This document shows, piece after piece, positions 4,361 to 7,425 of a stretch of DNA of 7,425 nucleotides. The DNA comes from Planctomycetaceae bacterium (lineage in GTDB: Bacteria; Planctomycetota; Planctomycetia; Pirellulales; Thermoguttaceae). The notes beneath the pieces are model-generated. The model made no database searches, had not been told where the DNA came from, and was given only the letters and a program-made list of their open reading frames with translations. The stretch is from positions 1 through 7,425 of the forward strand of contig JAITQV010000305.1 of assembly GCA_031288765.1 (NCBI GenBank), written 5' to 3'. Position 1 is the stretch's first letter. The number at the start of each line of letters is the position of its first letter. Position numbers and translations under genes: made by a program.

Positions 4361-7156
4361 TTACTTCCAATGTTTGCCGAGTTCCGCATCCACCACCAAC
4401 GGAACCCGAAGCGGTTGATCAAGCGTCATCGTTTTAACAACAATTTGTTTCAGCTTTTCGGCATCTTTTTTCGTTACTTCAAAAACAAGCTCATCATGAA
4501 TCTGAAGCAGTAAATTTGTTTCTAATTCTTTCGGCAATTGATTATGCAGCCGAACCATTGCCTGTTTCATTAAATCGGCGGCAGTTCCCTGAATTACCGT
4601 ATTAACCGCTTCCCGTTCCGAACGGTTTAGTCCGGTTTTCCGCGAACTTCTGATTCCGTCGCGAAAATAACGGCGATGACCAAAAAGTGTTGCAACATAA
4701 CCATTGGCAAGACAGTCGGTTAAAATCGTATCAAGATAAATTCGGATACTCGAATATTTGTCGAAATAACCGTCAATGAATTTTTGTGCTTGTTTCGGTT
4801 CAATTCCGAGTTGCTTTGACAATCCAAATGCCGACTGACCATAAATCACTCCGAAATTGACCGTCTTGGCAATACGCCGCATATCCGAATCAACATCCTC
4901 AACCGCAACACCAAAGATTTCTCCGGCAACACGTGTATGAATATCCTCATTGTTACGGAAAGCCTCGCAAAGCCGTTCGTCGCCGGAAAAATGAGCCAGT
5001 ATGCGAAGTTCGATTTGCGAATAATCGCACGACAATAAAAGATCGAAGCCTTGACCGGGCTTGAAGGTAGTGCGAATTTCTTTACCTTCGGCAGTCCGTA
5101 CGGGAATATTTTGCAAATTGGGATGGCTCGAACTCAACCGTCCTGTTGCCGTAACAACCTGATTAAATGAACTGTGAATCCGTCCGGTAACCGGATGAAT
5201 CAATTCCGGTAACGCATCAACATACGTACCTTTTAGTTTCGCCAATTGGCGGTGTTCGGCAACTTTCTCAGGCAACGGATGTACCAATGAAAGCTCATCA
5301 AGAACTTCAATATCCGTACTTTGTCCGGTCTTTGTTTTGCGTACACTTTTTAATCCCAATTCGTCAAACAAAACGGTTGATAGTTGTTTCGGCGACGCAA
5401 TATTAAATTCATGACCGGCAAGTTTATAGATTTCCGCTTCGATTTTTTTCTGCTTTTGAGTAAAACGGTTACTCAATTCTTTCAGCATTTTCGTATCAAC
5501 TGTTACTCCGGCAATCTCCATCTCCGAAAGAACCGCAACAAGCGGAATTTCAATTTCGTAAAACAATTTCGCCATTTCCGGTTGTGCTTCGAGGTTGTGT
5601 TTCAATAACGGATAAAGCAGCCAGACAACCAACGCATCTTCTCCCGCATAATCAGCAGCAATATCCGTTTGTACTTCACTCATTTGCCGTTGTTTTTTAC
5701 CGCTTCCGAGCAATTCCTTGATTTGAATTGTTTTATGTTTCAGGTAATATTCCGCCATATCGTCAAGGTTATGATTCATTTCGTTGCGCAACAGATAATC
5801 GGCAATTATCGTGTCAAACACCAAACCTTCCAACCGAACTCCGGCGTTTCGCAATACAACAATATCGTATTTCAAATTCTGTCCGATTTTTCCAATTGCC
5901 GGATTTTCTAAAATAGGGCGGAGTGTTTCAAGTATTTCTCCCAAATTCAGAGTTAAGGCTCCAAGCGGTCCGCGAAACGGTAAATACCACGCTTCATTGT
6001 TATTCCATGCAAACGACATACCGACAATCACCGTGTAACGCGGCGATGTTGCATCAAAACGGGATTCTATCGGCGCCGTCTCCGTGTCAAACGAAAATAT
6101 CGGCTGCATTTTGAGTTGTTTGAAAAAATCTTCAAATTTTTCCGGTGTATCAATAAGATGATAGGTTGGATTTATGAGTTTGGGAGGTAAATTTTCCGCC
6201 GGCTTATGTTGCTTTTCGTCAAACAATGTCGGTTGACCGGCATTCCGAAGATTGGATGGTGTTTCATTTTTAAGACGGTCATCGCGACCGGTTTGATCCG
6301 TAAGATCAAGTTTCGAAAATAACGACTTAAACCCGAAACGCTGAAACAAATCCCGTAACTTTTCGTTATTGATTCCATTATATTTATTTACCGTCCAATC
6401 AATTTCAACCGGTACATCGTTACGTAATTTGACAAGTTGCCGGCTCAACAGGGCGAGTTCTTTATTATCTTTGATAGTTTCCTGCCGTTTTTTTCCAACG
6501 ATTTCCGAAACGTGTTCAAAGATATTTTCAAGCGAACCGAATTTGTTCAATAATTCGGCGGCAATTTTGGCACCGATGAGCGGCACACCGGGGATATTAT
6601 CGGTTGCATCGCCGACCAACGATTGAAAATCAACAACTTGTTCCGGTTTGATGTTCCAATCGTCGAGCAATTCTTTTGCCCGATAAAAACTTTGCTTACG
6701 CAGATTGAACAACGAAACTTGATCGTTAATCAATTGGCGGCAATCTTTATCGGATGTTACAAGAACGCATTGACCGCCTTTTTCGGTAACGATTCCGGCA
6801 ACTGTTGCCAGAATATCATCGGCTTCAAAACCGGAAACACCCAACGGCAATACCCCCACAGCATCAAGAATTTCACGGGTAAAACCAATTTGCGGACGTA
6901 AATCATCCGGCATTGCGGTACGGTTTGCTTTGTATTTATCGTAAATTTCCTCGCGGAATGTCGGCTCAGGCATATCAAAAGCACAGAAAAGATAATCCGG
7001 CTGATGTTTTTCGAGAAGCGTAAACAAATCGCGTGTAAAACCAAACACCGCCGCAACCGGTTCTCCGTGCGAACTGTTCATCGGCGGCAACGCATGAAAT
7101 AATTGATACAAAAGACCATGCGCATCAAGAATATAAACTGTTTTATTTTGGAGCAT
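4361..7156 (-). CDS. polA: DNA polymerase I, full three-domain form
   Basis: DNA polymerase I removes RNA primers and fills gaps in replication and repair. Counting from the ATG at 7156, the protein has 931 residues, close to the E. coli length. The 5' nuclease domain (1 to about 290) keeps its acidic metal ligands: D11, D61, E111-A-D113-D114, D136-K-D138 and G-D183-A-T-D186-N. The 3'-5' proofreading domain is apparently active: D357-T-E359, L-K-Y-D431 and Y503-x3-D507. The polymerase domain has motif A (C-D711-Y-S-Q-I-E716-L-R), motif B on the O-helix (R760, K764, F768, Y772) and motif C (Q-I-H887-D888-E889). F768 at the sugar-discriminating position is of the E. coli type. The frame extends 16 codons further to a GTG at 7204, but the ATG places the first conserved strand (VYILDAHG) where the family expects it; neither start has a Shine-Dalgarno. 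A strong promoter lies about 130 bp upstream, and ruvB follows 84 bp downstream. Confidence 0.97.
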   Translation of the reverse strand: MLQNKTVYILDAHGLLYQLFHALPPMNSSHGEPVAAVFGFTRDLFTLLEKHQPDYLFCAFDMPEPTFREEIYDKYKANRTAMPDDLRPQIGFTREILDAVGVLPLGVSGFEADDILATVAGIVTEKGGQCVLVTSDKDCRQLINDQVSLFNLRKQSFYRAKELLDDWNIKPEQVVDFQSLVGDATDNIPGVPLIGAKIAAELLNKFGSLENIFEHVSEIVGKKRQETIKDNKELALLSRQLVKLRNDVPVEIDWTVNKYNGINNEKLRDLFQRFGFKSLFSKLDLTDQTGRDDRLKNETPSNLRNAGQPTLFDEKQHKPAENLPPKLINPTYHLIDTPEKFEDFFKQLKMQPIFSFDTETAPIESRFDATSPRYTVIVGMSFAWNNNEAWYLPFRGPLGALTLNLGEILETLRPILENPAIGKIGQNLKYDIVVLRNAGVRLEGLVFDTIIADYLLRNEMNHNLDDMAEYYLKHKTIQIKELLGSGKKQRQMSEVQTDIAADYAGEDALVVWLLYPLLKHNLEAQPEMAKLFYEIEIPLVAVLSEMEIAGVTVDTKMLKELSNRFTQKQKKIEAEIYKLAGHEFNIASPKQLSTVLFDELGLKSVRKTKTGQSTDIEVLDELSLVHPLPEKVAEHRQLAKLKGTYVDALPELIHPVTGRIHSSFNQVVTATGRLSSSHPNLQNIPVRTAEGKEIRTTFKPGQGFDLLLSCDYSQIELRILAHFSGDERLCEAFRNNEDIHTRVAGEIFGVAVEDVDSDMRRIAKTVNFGVIYGQSAFGLSKQLGIEPKQAQKFIDGYFDKYSSIRIYLDTILTDCLANGYVATLFGHRRYFRDGIRSSRKTGLNRSEREAVNTVIQGTAADLMKQAMVRLHNQLPKELETNLLLQIHDELVFEVTKKDAEKLKQIVVKTMTLDQPLRVPLVVDAELGKHWK

Positions 7157-7256
7157 TTTTGTTTTAGAATATTTTTTATTGGGATATTTGCAGCCGCCGT
7201 TCACGAAAACATTGAGAACAATCCCGTTTTATCGGAAACGCGGGGAATATTGTTAA

Positions 7257-7281
7257 AGTGAATGTACGTTCCGCATTCACT
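7257..7281 (-). promoter_or_regulatory. 8-bp inverted repeat at the start of the polA transcript
   Basis: AGTGAATG (7257-7264) and CATTCACT (7274-7281) are perfect inverted repeats around a 9-base loop. They begin roughly six bases after the start site predicted from the polA promoter. In RNA this would be a 5'-terminal stabilising hairpin; in DNA it has the position of an operator. The centre read on the minus strand, GAAC-GTAC-ATTC, is one base away from the GAAC-N4-GTTC core of Gram-positive-type LexA sites, but this is weak evidence for SOS control. Confidence 0.45.
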
Positions 7282-7293
7282 CTGTAATTAGGC

Positions 7294-7321
7294 ATTATAC
7301 AGCAATCATCCGTATTGTCAA
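7294..7321 (-). promoter_or_regulatory. Consensus sigma70-type promoter of polA
   Basis: On the minus strand a perfect TTGACA (7321-7316) is followed after 16 bases by a perfect TATAAT (7299-7294). The predicted start is near 7287, giving a leader of about 130 nt before the polA ATG. The intergenic position between the upstream gene's stop and polA, and the exact consensus, make this the most convincing promoter in the window. It probably serves ruvB too. Confidence 0.85.
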
Positions 7322-7387
7322 TTTATAACCGTTCCCGTAAAGTTACCGAAGACCGGCAATGTTTCCCTATAATATTACAACAAATAA

Positions 7388-7425
7388 TTATTCAGCCGAT
7401 TGTTTTTTTGCGGGTTTTGCGGTTA
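7388..7425 (-). CDS. C-terminal end of an unidentified gene (partial)
   Basis: The right edge appears to hold the last eleven codons of a minus-strand gene, reading TAKPAKKQSAE and then TAA (7390-7388). The Ala/Lys/Pro composition resembles the basic tails of nucleic-acid-binding or ribosomal proteins. The other two minus frames are less protein-like; one carries a stop at the edge of the window. Too little is present to name the gene. A 6-bp hairpin with a G-U pair lies 29 bp downstream (7359-7343) but has no U-tract. Confidence 0.4.
   Translation of the reverse strand, partial: TAKPAKKQSAE

Noticed and set aside
5384..7056. Plus-strand and out-of-frame open frames across polA
   Set aside because: polA is intact with all catalytic residues, so these are coding shadows without their own signals.
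7157..7204. GTG start 16 codons upstream of the chosen polA start
   Set aside because: The extra residues (NGGCKYPNKKYSKTK after the initiator) match nothing in the family, and the ATG at 7156 gives the usual short lead into the first nuclease strand. With no ribosome site at either codon it cannot be fully excluded.
7343..7359. Hairpin downstream of the partial gene as a terminator
   Set aside because: The 6-bp stem includes a G-U pair and is followed by CUUUACGG rather than a U-tract, so intrinsic termination is not supported.

Overview
The window looks like a chromosomal segment of a planctomycete (Planctomycetota) of moderate-to-low GC content. The main reason is a DUF1559 protein with a pilin-like N-terminus, followed by a small lipoprotein with a carboxypeptidase-regulatory-like fold; such pairs are strongly amplified in that phylum. 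Shine-Dalgarno sequences are mostly weak or absent, which also fits. All convincing genes lie on the minus strand.

From right to left, in the direction of transcription, the window holds: the last codons of an unidentified gene (7388-7425); a near-perfect sigma70 promoter (7294-7321) with an 8-bp hairpin just downstream; polA, a full three-domain DNA polymerase I (4361-7156); ruvB, the Holliday-junction branch-migration ATPase (3200-4276); a very AT-rich small membrane protein gene (2690-3145); a gene-free stretch of about 1 kb (1706-2689); the DUF1559 gene (644-1705); its lipoprotein partner (146-568); and a weak terminator (31-54). polA and ruvB are 84 bp apart and are probably co-transcribed as a replication/repair pair.

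Three things stand out. First, the last 14 codons of ruvB and its stop occur twice, 584 bp apart, flanking the AT-rich membrane gene. The copies share a 36-bp identical core and differ after it only by synonymous changes. This is what integration into a gene 3' end leaves when the element restores the gene, here with a tiny element and no visible integrase.

Second, the DUF1559 gene is preceded by four direct repeats of YTTAAYRY type at an exact 11-bp period, followed 8 bp later by a TAGAAT -10 box. This layout closely matches the Pho boxes bound by PhoB/SphR-type regulators and suggests phosphate-responsive expression of the DUF1559-lipoprotein pair.

Third, between the element and the Pho-like promoter lies a region (1923-2230) with a chain of hairpins. 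Their G-U pairs and a C(UUCG)G tetraloop make sense only on the minus strand. An 8-bp helix encloses the region, and a sigma70-like promoter (2328-2355) precedes it. This is a candidate structured RNA that I do not recognise.
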